The notes: generated by a model from the letters alone, not told the origin. A DNA stretch of 64,000 nt from Mucilaginibacter gracilis (GCF_003633615.1 NZ_RBKU01000001.1:3844001-3908000), one strand, 5' to 3'. Shown: positions 7,961 through 16,888, counted from the stretch's first letter. Program-made: numbers and translations.

Positions 7961-10900
7961 TTAAAAATTACTTCTGTTTTTTAGCATTGCTTTGTTTGCA
8001 AGCGCGGCCTGAATATCTTCTATAACTACAACTTGCTTTGGCATGCTCGCCGCGATATGGTCGCCAATTTTTGCAGGTAGGTTCTCGAAGTTATTGTTTA
8101 TTGCATCCGTTATTGGCGTCATATCCGTTGGTATATTTAAGCTGGCACCAGCATTAAAGTAGCCGCCCATTGCGAAGTGTTGGTTTAACGCTGGCACATC
8201 AAACGGGCGACCGCCACCGGCAACATTTAATGCCGACAATAAAGGCCCGAACATGGCCGTTGACCTTGCATTTACAATTGATTCGCCATGAGATAACCGG
8301 GCATTTATGCTGTCCGATGTGCCGGTGCCCGGGCCGGATAGCTTACCACCAGTACCATCGGAACGGTATACCCCGCCAGTGGCGAAAGCTTTGGCACTCC
8401 AAATTGCATCAAGCGCAATTGCTCCCTGGGCGGCAGCTATGGCCGTTTCGGCAATGGCCATAGGTACGCCAACAAATGGCACGTCGGCTGTAGCTGTCCA
8501 GATTTTCATTATTGTAGCTTCGGTAGCTATTATAGTGCTGGCCGCTTGATAAGCCTGATAAGCTTTGAATGCTATTCTGTAAGCTTCGGTGTTTTTCCCA
8601 AGTAGCCCTATAACTCCTTTGGCAAGATTTATTTCAAAATCTAATTTTTCTTTGCCAAGGTCTTTCGTCTTCTTTTGATAGTCCATATCGATTTTATAAA
8701 TCGCTTCTTTATTTCCCTTGGCCGCCTTTACCGCCTGGTCATGTTCGGCATCGAGTTGCTTTTGCCTATTCTGAAATTCTTTGAGTGGCCTGTTTGAAGT
8801 TTGGGCGTCACTAATGTCGCCTGAAATTTTATCGTTTGTTTTCTTGTCGTCGACACCGGATTTTATTGCATCTTCCTTTTTCTTTTGATCCTTCAGTATC
8901 TCTTCTTTTAACTGGCCGGATACTTCGAGCTCTTTAAGTTCAGTGTCTAATGCGTGCTGTAAAGCGGCGGCGGCTTTATCGTCCCCAGCGGCTTTCAAAT
9001 CATACATGTTTTGTTGTTGCTCGGCCATTTTGTTTACCAGGGCAATAGATTGTTTATCTATTTCATCAAGCTGATCTTTGGTTTGCTGGTGAAGTTCGTC
9101 CAGTTGCTTTTGCGTATCGTCATCGCTTTGTTTCGAACGAATATCGGCCAGGCGTTTGTTTAAGGCTTCAAGGTTATCCTGCGCCTCTTTGTTAAATTTA
9201 TCTTGTATAACTTTTTGCTCGGCGGCCTTTTCACGCTCCAACTGGGCAATTGTCTGTAAGTATTTTGCTCTTATTTCGAGGTTTTTACCGGTGTAATTTT
9301 TATATTTTTCTTCCAGCTTGCGATATTTTTCGTCGTTTTTTAAAATTTCTTCAGCGTATGAATCGTAAAGCTTTTGCTGGGTTCTGGAAAGAGAGGCAAC
9401 ACGGTCGCTTTCTGCCTCTTTCAATAATCTATCTTCGGCTTGCTTCGCTGTAAGCCCTCTTTTTTGCAATTTACTTGTTTTGGTATCGTAGGCTGCTATT
9501 TCAGCATCGTATGAATTGGTAAGCTCCTGCACCCGATTTTTGGCATCGGTAACGGCCTGCTTATTCTCCATACTTTTAAATTTTTGCTGCTCCGTAATGA
9601 TGCGAAGGTTTTCTTGTGCAATTTCAAGATCACGCTTATAAATCGTTTCTCTAATTGCTTTGGCCTGTTCTATCATCTTAATCCTGTTCGCCTCGGTGAT
9701 ATTTACGTTTTTTAAACTGCTATTTATTTTACCAAGCGTATCTTGTTGCTGTAGCTTTTCTGTTGACCATTCCCTTTCTGCTTTTGTTAATGCTTGACGG
9801 GCCTTTATAGCATCGCCAGTGCTTTCAAAACTTTTCTTAAAGCTTACTTTACTAATGGCATCAGCAGCCTCGCCAGAGGCCTTAACAGTATCTTTAAACA
9901 TCTGAATGCCTGCTACACCCGCTTCTTTAACACCCTGTGCAAACTCAATGGCTCCATTGCCAATATCTAAAAAGGCCTGTTTAAAGTTTCCTTTATAGAG
10001 ATCGTATAAAACTGAAAACAAGGTTTTTATGGGTATTATTGAGATGCTAAATAAAGAAGTCATTAATTTTACTGCTCCTTGTGGCTCGGTAAAAACGTCA
10101 AATATCGCCTTACCTATCGGGCCTAAAATTTTAAAAATGCTTTCGGTTACTGATCCTAACTGGGCCATAATCACTTTCAGTTTTTTTGACCCTTCATTTG
10201 TTTTTTCAAAGTAGGTTATGAGTGCTGAAAAGGCAAATATTAATAAGCCTATACCGGTTGCCTTCATACCCAGTTTTAATATGTTGAATCCGCGCGAAGT
10301 TTTTTCAGTTCCTGCTGCCATCAGGTCAAGGCCTTTGCTGGCTATCCCGGTGGTATCTGTAAAAGTCTTTACTTCGGTGCCTGTTTCTTGCGCATCCTTT
10401 GATAGCTTGAGCATGCCCGCGCCGGCTGCCGCCGTGCCTACCGTCATTACCTCAATGCCTTCACCTGCCGCTTCGGCACTGGCCCCGGTTTTGGTTAGCC
10501 CTATGGTTGATGCAGAATTTGCATTGGCAAACGCACCCGAACTAGCAGCGAAATTTGTTAGCGCGGTTGTTGCTGATTCAACCCCATCTTTAACGGTTGT
10601 AATTCCATCTTTAAAACTTTTGGCCGTGGCTGCCGCTTTGCCTAAAACGTCGCCAAACAGACCGGTTTTATTAAGAGCTGATACAATGTTGTTTTCATAA
10701 TCCCCGATGGTTGATTTGTTACTACCCATCGCCTTGTCAAGACCCATTATCTCTTTAGACAATGCCTGGGCCTTGGCTTGCATTTTTCCGCCTACCTCCG
10801 CGTTATTGAGCTGCTCCTTGCTTAACTCACCTATTTGTTTTTGCAGTAATGAAAGCTCCAGCTTGAGACCGTTTTGGTAACCGGTATTACTTTTAATTGC

Positions 10901-11128
10901 CTTGTCGTATTGCGCTGCCGTGTTTATACCCTGGGTAACCTCCGCACGGGCGTTTTTAAGTTGAGCGGCCAGATTAACCGCTTCGGCAGAGTTTTCGTTA
11001 GTGGTGCCCTTGAGTGCTTTGAGTTGCGCCGTTAAGTCGGCAACCTTTTGTTTAGCGTCCGCCGTGTTTTTTATTAATGCTGAAGTATCAATATCGACAC
11101 TTAACAGTGATTTTTTAGTATCTTCCAT
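7961..11128 (-). CDS. Phage tail tape measure protein
   Basis: The tape measure sets tail length and is carried inside the tail tube. This 1055-residue protein has the full set of marks. Long alpha-helical coiled-coil stretches rich in K, E, Q and A occupy residues 1-150 and about 440-800. Hydrophobic segments (such as GLLIFAFSALITYF) lie in the middle. A glycine-rich C-terminal region reads TGGVYRSDGTGGKLSGPGTG and then RLSHGESIVNA, typical of the tape measure C-terminus. The start ATG overlaps the stop of the frameshift extension by one base (TAATG). By the usual scaling of about 1.5 angstrom per residue it would specify a siphovirus-like tail, yet no tail tube or baseplate gene is visible nearby. 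Confidence 0.93.
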   Translation of the reverse strand: MEDTKKSLLSVDIDTSALIKNTADAKQKVADLTAQLKALKGTTNENSAEAVNLAAQLKNARAEVTQGINTAAQYDKAIKSNTGYQNGLKLELSLLQKQIGELSKEQLNNAEVGGKMQAKAQALSKEIMGLDKAMGSNKSTIGDYENNIVSALNKTGLFGDVLGKAAATAKSFKDGITTVKDGVESATTALTNFAASSGAFANANSASTIGLTKTGASAEAAGEGIEVMTVGTAAAGAGMLKLSKDAQETGTEVKTFTDTTGIASKGLDLMAAGTEKTSRGFNILKLGMKATGIGLLIFAFSALITYFEKTNEGSKKLKVIMAQLGSVTESIFKILGPIGKAIFDVFTEPQGAVKLMTSLFSISIIPIKTLFSVLYDLYKGNFKQAFLDIGNGAIEFAQGVKEAGVAGIQMFKDTVKASGEAADAISKVSFKKSFESTGDAIKARQALTKAEREWSTEKLQQQDTLGKINSSLKNVNITEANRIKMIEQAKAIRETIYKRDLEIAQENLRIITEQQKFKSMENKQAVTDAKNRVQELTNSYDAEIAAYDTKTSKLQKRGLTAKQAEDRLLKEAESDRVASLSRTQQKLYDSYAEEILKNDEKYRKLEEKYKNYTGKNLEIRAKYLQTIAQLEREKAAEQKVIQDKFNKEAQDNLEALNKRLADIRSKQSDDDTQKQLDELHQQTKDQLDEIDKQSIALVNKMAEQQQNMYDLKAAGDDKAAAALQHALDTELKELEVSGQLKEEILKDQKKKEDAIKSGVDDKKTNDKISGDISDAQTSNRPLKEFQNRQKQLDAEHDQAVKAAKGNKEAIYKIDMDYQKKTKDLGKEKLDFEINLAKGVIGLLGKNTEAYRIAFKAYQAYQAASTIIATEATIMKIWTATADVPFVGVPMAIAETAIAAAQGAIALDAIWSAKAFATGGVYRSDGTGGKLSGPGTGTSDSINARLSHGESIVNARSTAMFGPLLSALNVAGGGRPFDVPALNQHFAMGGYFNAGASLNIPTDMTPITDAINNNFENLPAKIGDHIAASMPKQVVVIEDIQAALANKAMLKNRSNF

Positions 11129-11394
11129 TACTTATTATTTTGGATAATTTCTTTATATCGTTGTTGATATTCTTCACGTTCCCGGTTCATCAATAGTTTT
11201 ATAATAATCCGCTCGTAAGACTGGTTCATCACCTCAGCCCACTTCGTAATATCGTGGTTTGCCAATATGTCGATATTGAGCATCCACCCGAATTGACTCA
11301 GCTTTTCGGGCTTTGCCCGTATTTCATCAAATTCAGGTTTCCTATTAAACAATTGCAGATTTTGCCTTATAAGTTTGGAAACTTCCGAAAAAAA
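11128..11394 (-). CDS. -1 frame extension of the tail assembly chaperone (GT-type product)
   Basis: The frame 11128-11352 could begin at TTG (11352), but it is open without interruption back to the T9 run at 11388-11396. A -1 slip there joins residue 183 of the upstream chaperone to 86 further residues, making a fusion of about 269 residues. The extension is charged and helical (EFDEIRAKPEKLSQFGWML, then YERIIIKLLMNREREEYQQR). By analogy with lambda gpG/gpGT, the extension would bind tape measure protein. The translational overlap with the tape measure start fits this. Confidence 0.75.
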   Translation of the reverse strand, partial: FFSEVSKLIRQNLQLFNRKPEFDEIRAKPEKLSQFGWMLNIDILANHDITKWAEVMNQSYERIIIKLLMNREREEYQQRYKEIIQNNK

Positions 11395-11936
11395 AACATT
11401 GCTATGGTTGCGGCATCCAGGTACCCGATGTTGAGTATCAACTTTCGATATTCGGGATCATCAACCGCCTCGTCGCTGTATACTGCGCTTTCATTGTTAT
11501 AAGGCTTCCATAAGTAATAGGCGAGTATGTCAGCAATCATCTTATCATCAGAAAAATTATTGCCGTTAGCCTCAAATGTGTTATACTCTGACGCTATAAC
11601 ATTATAAACCCCAACATAGGCACCAATGGGCTCTAATTCCAATTTTTTAGGTATTGTGATTGTTTTATCGCCCAATTGTATTGTGTCGGGTATTTTGGCT
11701 TTTTTGAGATCGCTTTCAAAATTATTACGCAATACCTGAAGCAAGGCCAGGCATCTTTTAAAATCGTCGTCGGTTTTAAACCCGGCAATATGGCTGGCAT
11801 CCAGGCCCGTTAATATTGCAATATCTCCTATCTGGCCGCCGTTTGCTGTTCTTAACTGTAACCACTGGCCCAGGCGTATCTCGTTTAGGTTGGTTGGGAA
11901 ATTATATGGTTTATTGTTTAATTTGATTTTAATCAT
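11367..11936 (-). CDS. Tail assembly chaperone (G-type), frameshift donor
   Basis: A 189-residue protein with no signal or membrane segment, placed just upstream of the tape measure gene, where tailed phages keep their G/GT chaperones. The final codons ATG TTT TTT TTT CGG contain a run of nine T, and the -1 frame beyond it is open into the next ORF. The ATG overlaps the preceding stop (ATGA), so it is translationally coupled. Domain identity is by position and the slippery site rather than by a recognised motif. Confidence 0.72.
   Translation of the reverse strand: MIKIKLNNKPYNFPTNLNEIRLGQWLQLRTANGGQIGDIAILTGLDASHIAGFKTDDDFKRCLALLQVLRNNFESDLKKAKIPDTIQLGDKTITIPKKLELEPIGAYVGVYNVIASEYNTFEANGNNFSDDKMIADILAYYLWKPYNNESAVYSDEAVDDPEYRKLILNIGYLDAATIAMFFFRKFPNL
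11388..11396 (-). promoter_or_regulatory. T9 slippery sequence for programmed -1 frameshifting
   Basis: Nine consecutive A on the plus strand are T9 in the mRNA sense. In the zero frame they read TTT TTT TTT, so the heptamer T-TTT-TTT allows both tRNAs to re-pair after a -1 slip. The new frame continues TCG GAA GTT without a stop into the downstream ORF. Confidence 0.78.
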
Positions 11937-12625
11937 GGCTTTTTTTGTTTTTGTGCTTTAGAAATTAGGTCGAAATTGGGTGTTATATTTTCGATAGCAC
12001 CTTCTCGGCTGTATGTATTTGTTTCACAGGTTATAAAATTAATAGGCATAGTGTGCGACCTATCTTGAACAGACCATGATTTTATAAATGCTGCCTTGCC
12101 GGTGATGCTTTTGTATATCGAATTTACTTCGTTTAAAATATCGGCAGCTTTAGTTAAGGCGGTGTGTAATTTAATCTCGTTTTCCGTTTCGGCATATACG
12201 GTGTTGGCCTCCACATAGGCATCAAACAACTCGTTATCTATTACAACGGCCCCGTGCTCGTCGATCACAAAATCCTTTATGCTACATTTTTGCCAAGGTA
12301 ATTTACTGAAAACAACTTCAACCGCTTCATAAAATCCTTTCGGATCAATCCAATCCCGCATTTTAATACAGTTCTCCTTTGTGATTTTCATCTGAACAAA
12401 AGCGTCGTTCATTTCAAAGGAATCAAATTGCTTTTTGGAGTAAAAACCTTTCCAATCTTCATAAGCAGCATATAACTCTCCGCTATCTTTTATTTCGCCA
12501 ACGCCTAACTTATTGAATAATGATACAAAACTCCTGATGTGAGGTATCATTAAATCAAGGCTATCCCTAAATTCGTCAATCGTTTTCTGGTCTCTCGAAA
12601 TAAAAATTCTTTTTTCTTTTCCCAT
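11933..12625 (-). CDS. Hypothetical phage-element protein (230 aa)
   Basis: A 230-residue soluble protein with mixed helix and strand, starting with MGKEKRIFISRDQKTIDEF and ending in a basic QKQKKP tail. It occupies the position of a tail tube or tail completion gene relative to the chaperone and tape measure. I cannot recognise a tube-protein fold, and it looks more helical than tube proteins usually are. The stop overlaps the chaperone ATG, so it is part of the same operon. Function unknown. Confidence 0.7.
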   Translation of the reverse strand: MGKEKRIFISRDQKTIDEFRDSLDLMIPHIRSFVSLFNKLGVGEIKDSGELYAAYEDWKGFYSKKQFDSFEMNDAFVQMKITKENCIKMRDWIDPKGFYEAVEVVFSKLPWQKCSIKDFVIDEHGAVVIDNELFDAYVEANTVYAETENEIKLHTALTKAADILNEVNSIYKSITGKAAFIKSWSVQDRSHTMPINFITCETNTYSREGAIENITPNFDLISKAQKQKKP

Positions 12626-12633
12626 GCTCTTTT

Positions 12634-12843
12634 TTACTTTCTCTGTTTTTTATTGTGTGTTTTGTACATTGCCCTTCGCTGGTTCATCTTTTGAGTAAAC
12701 CTCGCTACCCCGCTTCGCTCGGCCAGCTCCCGCCTCGTCCGGGCCGTTGACGCCATTAGCTGTTCTATTGCTTGCAATGCATTGTTGATTACTTTAAGGT
12801 TCCGCTCCTGGAGCAGATCGCTTCTTTTTGGTTGTTTATTCAT
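12634..12843 (-). CDS. Small basic hypothetical protein (69 aa)
   Basis: A strongly basic 69-residue protein, closely packed between neighbours (8 bp downstream, 2 bp upstream). The stretch RTRRELAERSGVARFTQKM looks like a helix-turn-helix core and suggests nucleic-acid binding. No named family was recognised; the call rests on operon packing and composition. Confidence 0.55.
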   Translation of the reverse strand: MNKQPKRSDLLQERNLKVINNALQAIEQLMASTARTRRELAERSGVARFTQKMNQRRAMYKTHNKKQRK

Positions 12844-12845
12844 GT

Positions 12846-13121
12846 TTAAAATTCGGTTGCCATTCCCACTTGCACATCTTGTTCATCAATTTCAACTACA
12901 CAGATTGACTTCTTGTATTTTTCGGGTAGTTTATCAAGCAGATCTTTCTTGAGTTGACTTTCGGGCACCAGCTCTCGGGTCTGGTCATCATGCACAAGTA
13001 TTACAAGTCTATTTGTGTGAAAGTGCTCTAATAATAATTTGGCTACATTGGGATCAAGTCTTCCTGCTGCAACATCTTTAATTATTTCAATTTTTTCCTT
13101 TTTCTGGAATTCGGTTGCCAT
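12846..13121 (-). CDS. Hypothetical protein with identical first and last five residues
   Basis: A 91-residue acidic/basic mixed protein. It begins with MATEF and also ends with MATEF, because the same 15 bases AATTCGGTTGCCATT occur at 13108-13122 and 12850-12864. The middle part (RLVILVHDDQTRELVPESQL) looks like a small alpha/beta fold. No family was recognised. The terminal repeat may mark a past insertion or duplication through short homology. Confidence 0.6.
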   Translation of the reverse strand: MATEFQKKEKIEIIKDVAAGRLDPNVAKLLLEHFHTNRLVILVHDDQTRELVPESQLKKDLLDKLPEKYKKSICVVEIDEQDVQVGMATEF

Positions 13122-13186
13122 TTTGTAAGTTATTTAGTAAATTTTATTTATTAGTCATTAAACCGATTACGAGTCGAACTCAATTT

Positions 13187-13483
13187 TCACGATGTTAATT
13201 TTTCAATAATCGCGTCGAGTTGCTCATCATTTAGTGCCGATAGGGTTTTGTCAATCTCCATTGTCATATCAACTGACTGAAGTTTTGGCAAACCATACTG
13301 AAGCATCTCGGTATAGAATTTTACTTTGTCCTTTGGTGCTAACAATTCATATTGATTCATCACGTCCGGGAATTTCCCGCTTAGAAAGTCTGTTACTTTC
13401 TTTCTTAAATCTGCATCAATTTTGTTCTTCGCACCCTTTGGTTTCCCGGCTTTATTGTTCGTTTGTCCTGGTTTAAGTCCCAT
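13187..13483 (-). CDS. Small terminase subunit-like protein (98 aa)
   Basis: The N-terminus GQTNNKAGKPKGAKNK is the glycine/lysine-rich opening found in many phage small-terminase-like and DUF5681-type proteins. It is followed by helical segments (DADLRKKVTDFLSGKF, LSALNDEQLDAIIEKL). Small terminase subunits recognise packaging sites on DNA. No large terminase was found in the element, so if this is a terminase subunit it may redirect a helper phage's packaging motor, as satellite phages do. That role is inference. Confidence 0.55.
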   Translation of the reverse strand: MGLKPGQTNNKAGKPKGAKNKIDADLRKKVTDFLSGKFPDVMNQYELLAPKDKVKFYTEMLQYGLPKLQSVDMTMEIDKTLSALNDEQLDAIIEKLTS

Positions 13484-13727
13484 TTTTGTATTTTTTTGTA
13501 TTTTTCAAAATCTTAACTCTTTTTGCTTTATTTCATGCATTTTGAAAACTTAGCACATAATCCGCACAGAATTTTGGTAAAAAGCTCTATTGATATAAAT
13601 AGAGGCGGTATGAAGTAGTCCTTTAAGGATCATATTGCAGTTTTTTACCTTTTTATTTAGGTTTTTAGCACTATTTGCGGTGCGCTTACCGGTACAATTT
13701 TTCCCCATGCATTCGCTTTTTAATTGG

Positions 13728-14021
13728 CTAAACTTCATATATGCTTGGCTTTTTTTGAATTTTCATTATCCAGGTTATCTGCTGGCTTCCGGGTACCGAT
13801 ACATAGTCAATCAATCCCACGCTTTTTAATTTTTTCCTACTTCTTTCAAACATCGGTTTGGTAATATTTAGCTGGGCAAGTATCATTTTGTTACTATGAG
13901 TAAAGCGTTCTTTAAACTTGCTGTTGCGGTATATTTTTAATAGGTAGAAGTACAAGAAAGCGTCCACCGCTTTAAATGAGTACTCTTCGTGAAAACGCCA
14001 AAATCTATCTGTTAAATTCAT
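13728..14021 (-). CDS. Winged-helix replication-type protein, short paralogue
   Basis: A 97-residue protein matching the first 110 residues of the 297-aa protein at 14464-15357: both share MN-DxFWxxHEE, FLYFxLLK, a helical region and KSxGLIDxVSVxG-xxITW. This is the DnaD/replication-initiator-like winged helix of Bacteroidota phages. It lacks the C-terminal domain of the longer copy. It overlaps the HNH gene by 4 bp and so is co-translated with it. It may be a truncated duplicate or a regulator of the long form. Confidence 0.7.
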   Translation of the reverse strand: MNLTDRFWRFHEEYSFKAVDAFLYFYLLKIYRNSKFKERFTHSNKMILAQLNITKPMFERSRKKLKSVGLIDYVSVPGSQQITWIMKIQKKPSIYEV

Positions 14022-14458
14022 AGGTGGTGTTTGTTAGTATCTATTGTCTTTTTAACCTGGTTAAGTGGCCTACTATACACTCCTGTTTGGCGACGCCGGT
14101 ATTTCTCCGCCGCATCATAGTTGAGGTGGCAGAGCTGGCACATGGCCGTTAGCCTATCATCCGTAACTTGCCAGTTCTTTTCATCGTGATCGAGATGGGC
14201 AATTGCAATTACAACCTTTACCGGTTTAATCAACTCCATGTTGTATTTGGCAATCCTTAACGCGTCACCAATCATTTGAAACCAAATAGATTTTTTCTTA
14301 TACCTGCCATCTTCGTCCTGAATTTTAAGCTGCACCGAGTAAACAGTTACGCCGTTATCCAGCTTACACAGTTCGCAACAGTTACCGGCCCTTAATAATA
14401 TCCGGGGTATAATTTCGCTTTTGAAGTTTGGCGGGTAATCATTATAATCTATCGGCAT
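14018..14458 (-). CDS. HNH endonuclease-like zinc protein
   Basis: A 146-residue protein with two CxxC pairs (NCCELCKLDN and MCQLCHLNYD) and a central AHLDHDEKNWQVTDDRL segment. The layout CxxC, HLDHD and CxxCH fits an HNH nuclease fold with a zinc-stabilised core. HNH proteins often sit by terminase genes and help cos cleavage, or act as homing nucleases. It overlaps the following gene by 4 bp and starts 5 bp after the longer winged-helix gene. Confidence 0.75.
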   Translation of the reverse strand: MPIDYNDYPPNFKSEIIPRILLRAGNCCELCKLDNGVTVYSVQLKIQDEDGRYKKKSIWFQMIGDALRIAKYNMELIKPVKVVIAIAHLDHDEKNWQVTDDRLTAMCQLCHLNYDAAEKYRRRQTGVYSRPLNQVKKTIDTNKHHL

Positions 14459-14463
14459 ATTTT

Positions 14464-15357
14464 TTAATTAAGTAAATCCTTTAGCTCGCGGCCAGCCTCG
14501 GCCAGATCGTGGAAGTAGGCGATCAGAGCAATTTGTTTTGCTTCCGGCAACCGGCCAGCTTTATCAAGCTCTATAATTTCGGGAAGCCTATTATCATTAT
14601 CAGCAAAAACAATTAGGCTTTTTATATGCAAGAAATCGTAAATTATATTATCCCAATCGGTGTATAGTCCTTTTGATTTATAAGTTTCAAAGGCCTCTAT
14701 AGATTTATTAACCAGCTTTTTATCGTCCGATTTAGCGGGTGTATCGGTTGACTTCTTGCCTGTTTTTTTGGTTTGTTCGGCATTTTTTCCAAGCCAGTTT
14801 TTTACAGTTAAATACAGCGAGGTATACTTTTTATTATCCTTGTAATTGTGTACAGCATCAATTATTTCGTCTATTTCATGTTTTGAATACCCCAAATCAA
14901 TAAGCAAATCAAACTCATCAACACTAATGGCCAAGTGCTCAAATTCCCTGTATATATTTTGGTTTAGTTTAGTCTTTATTTTGTCTTTATTTAGTCCTCC
15001 GTTACCTGTATACTTAGCCCCTTCGGCAGATGCTTGCTTACCCTTTTGGTTAGCTGCTTGCGTACCTGCGTTTTTAAAACGCAGGTCGTTAATAGTCCAT
15101 GTAATATTTGCGGTACCATTGACTGATACAAAGTCAATCAATCCCAAAGATTTCAATTTAACCCTGCTCTTCTCCAGTGTTGACCTGGATATTCCTATAT
15201 CTCCCATTATCTTAGTGCTGTTCCTGTTAAATTTTTCCGGCCACCTCAGCATATTGGCAACTTTTAAAAGATGGAAGTATAGAAAACCCTCATTTGGTGT
15301 TAGTGGGTGCTCTTCATGCACAAGCCAAAAATTATTAACGAGGTCTATATAATTCAT
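14464..15357 (-). CDS. Phage replication initiator-like protein (297 aa)
   Basis: The first 110 residues form a winged-helix domain (FWLVHEEHPLTPNEGFLYFHLL, then SRSTLEKSRVKLKSLGLIDF). They are followed by a charged linker rich in K, T and D (about 115-215) and a helical C-terminal part. The layout resembles DnaD-like or RepA-like replication proteins in Bacteroidota phages. These open the origin or load the helicase. The gene overlaps its upstream neighbour (start at 15357, stop of that gene at 15354). Confidence 0.7.
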   Translation of the reverse strand: MNYIDLVNNFWLVHEEHPLTPNEGFLYFHLLKVANMLRWPEKFNRNSTKIMGDIGISRSTLEKSRVKLKSLGLIDFVSVNGTANITWTINDLRFKNAGTQAANQKGKQASAEGAKYTGNGGLNKDKIKTKLNQNIYREFEHLAISVDEFDLLIDLGYSKHEIDEIIDAVHNYKDNKKYTSLYLTVKNWLGKNAEQTKKTGKKSTDTPAKSDDKKLVNKSIEAFETYKSKGLYTDWDNIIYDFLHIKSLIVFADNDNRLPEIIELDKAGRLPEAKQIALIAYFHDLAEAGRELKDLLN

Positions 15358-15548
15358 GCTTTTCGCCGCGATCTTCTGGCACGATAGATTAATTGATTTA
15401 CTTGATCGATCGAAACGTTATAGCTGTTCGCAATATTTTCGATGCCAGTAGAAGAGAAATCCAGGCTATTAACGTTTTTAAGAAACTGATTTATTTTTTC
15501 AGTTGTTTCCCAATCTGGGATGCCGATTTGATGTGATGAAGTTTCCAT
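15354..15548 (-). CDS. Hypothetical small protein (64 aa)
   Basis: A 64-residue protein with a basic C-terminal end (YRARRSRRKA) and an IENIANSYNVSIDQVNQLIY segment resembling a sigma-region-4 or HTH helix pair. It is translationally coupled to both neighbours (1-bp overlap upstream, 4-bp overlap downstream). No family recognised; DNA binding is likely from the HTH-like segment. Confidence 0.6.
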   Translation of the reverse strand: METSSHQIGIPDWETTEKINQFLKNVNSLDFSSTGIENIANSYNVSIDQVNQLIYRARRSRRKA

Positions 15549-15826
15549 CAGGCAGATACTCCTTTACCGTTTACGTACGCTTCAAGATCAGCCCATTTAA
15601 TGCGAACCTGGCGGCCTATATTAAAGGACTTAATTTGACCTGATTTAATAAGGTTGTCGAGCGTAGGTAGGGAGATACCTAAATAGGATGCAGCGTGCCC
15701 CCTTGTAGCCGGTGGCTCGGTACTATTCGCTGATACATTTATTGGGCTTCTACCTTCAATAAGGTGATTAATTAACGTTTCGACTCTTTCAAAACGTTCT
15801 AAAATTTCGGCATGTGGATTATACAT
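15548..15826 (-). CDS. Excisionase-family (MerR-like HTH_17) DNA-binding protein
   Basis: The 92-residue protein ends with the excisionase-type winged helix: ATRGHAASYLGISLPTLDNLIKSG, then the basic wing FNIGRQVRIKWADLEAYV. In integrative elements this family bends DNA at att sites and biases the integrase toward excision, and it may also repress the integrase promoter. Here it is the first gene of the leftward replication cluster, two genes from the integrase. Confidence 0.82.
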   Translation of the reverse strand: MYNPHAEILERFERVETLINHLIEGRSPINVSANSTEPPATRGHAASYLGISLPTLDNLIKSGQIKSFNIGRQVRIKWADLEAYVNGKGVSA

Positions 15827-15919
15827 AATGACCTATTTTTATTTATAGGTCAAAGTTTGCACTAATTTGCTTTTCGTTATTTTCAGCAAAAAATGAAACA
15901 AACGAAACTAATCCACACG

Positions 15920-16885
15920 TCAGTCAGTAGTTGTAATAAGATTTGTTATGCTTTTTTCTATTGATTTGACTTCTGTATTGAAATGTTTCTTTGTGTCATT
16001 TTTATATTTTCTCATTGCTGCCCCAATGCCTTGAGGTGTTTGATTAAAGCCAAAAGTTAATTTAAGTGCGTTTGCTAATTTTGTTTGGTCGATTTCAAAT
16101 GCGTTTATATTCAATTTTTTAAGATTGTATAAAGCAACGACCATTAGGGCAAAACTATTTGATCCATTCTTACTACTATATTCCGTTTTTAATTTGTTAA
16201 TTATCGAGGTATCATTTAAATACACTTCAAACCCGGACGGCAAAGCTTTTGCCTTACCAATATCATCGGGAGTAGTGCCTATTGCTTCATCATTATCTAC
16301 CTTGTCGATAACATTATATTTTTTGCATAATCCCTCAAGATTAAAATCGACACCCCTTATTTTTAAAAATTCTTTTCTATCAAAGTATACAGACCTATCA
16401 CTTACTAATTTAAAATTGCTACGGGCAGCTAAGTTTTCAATTAATACAGACATATTTACGTAGACATCTAAGATAAAGTATAATATGGTGGCGCACGTTC
16501 CGAAATCATCCGCTTTTTTTTCATTGAATAATTCCATAGTTAAACTCTTTTCGCTCAGGCTATACATACATAAAACCATCCCCATTTGCTCTGTAATTGG
16601 TTCAATTTTTTCATAAATAAGATTTAGGTATCTTAATGCCCGCCCATCGTCTACGGCTGCTATGTTTAATTTTATTTCATTTTCAGTAGGCAACTCCAAG
16701 GTTAAAACTAACCCATGGTAGTAAATCATATGATCTTTTAAACCGGATGCAATTTGCTTGTTAAAGGACTTATCGCCAGCGATTCTTGCCTCAATATAAT
16801 GATCAATTTCTTCTAAACCTTTTAACTTGAGAATGTCATAACCAGTTTTGAGGAACTTGTTGAAATCTGTATAATTTATTTTCAT
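15920..16885 (-). CDS. Unknown 321-aa protein between integrase and excisionase
   Basis: A soluble, mainly helical 321-residue protein. I recognise no catalytic motif: there is no Walker A, no nuclease triad and no RX4-6H. The C-terminal part (about 250-321) is lysine-rich and helical. The stop-to-start gap to the integrase is only 3 bp, so the two are probably co-transcribed. The slot between int and xis in satellites and prophages often carries accessory or defence genes, which is the only hint of a role. AT content is higher than in the neighbouring replication genes. Confidence 0.65.
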   Translation of the reverse strand: MKINYTDFNKFLKTGYDILKLKGLEEIDHYIEARIAGDKSFNKQIASGLKDHMIYYHGLVLTLELPTENEIKLNIAAVDDGRALRYLNLIYEKIEPITEQMGMVLCMYSLSEKSLTMELFNEKKADDFGTCATILYFILDVYVNMSVLIENLAARSNFKLVSDRSVYFDRKEFLKIRGVDFNLEGLCKKYNVIDKVDNDEAIGTTPDDIGKAKALPSGFEVYLNDTSIINKLKTEYSSKNGSNSFALMVVALYNLKKLNINAFEIDQTKLANALKLTFGFNQTPQGIGAAMRKYKNDTKKHFNTEVKSIEKSITNLITTTD

Positions 16886-16888
16886 AAT

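Noticed and set aside
10218..10700. 160-aa plus-strand ORF
   Set aside because: It is the reverse of the low-complexity tape measure gene; alanine/proline/valine-rich shadow sequence without a ribosome site.
13550..13738. 62-aa minus-strand ORF
   Set aside because: Overlaps the preceding gene end by 11 bp but has cysteine/asparagine-rich composition with no domain and crosses an AT-rich gap; not convincing.
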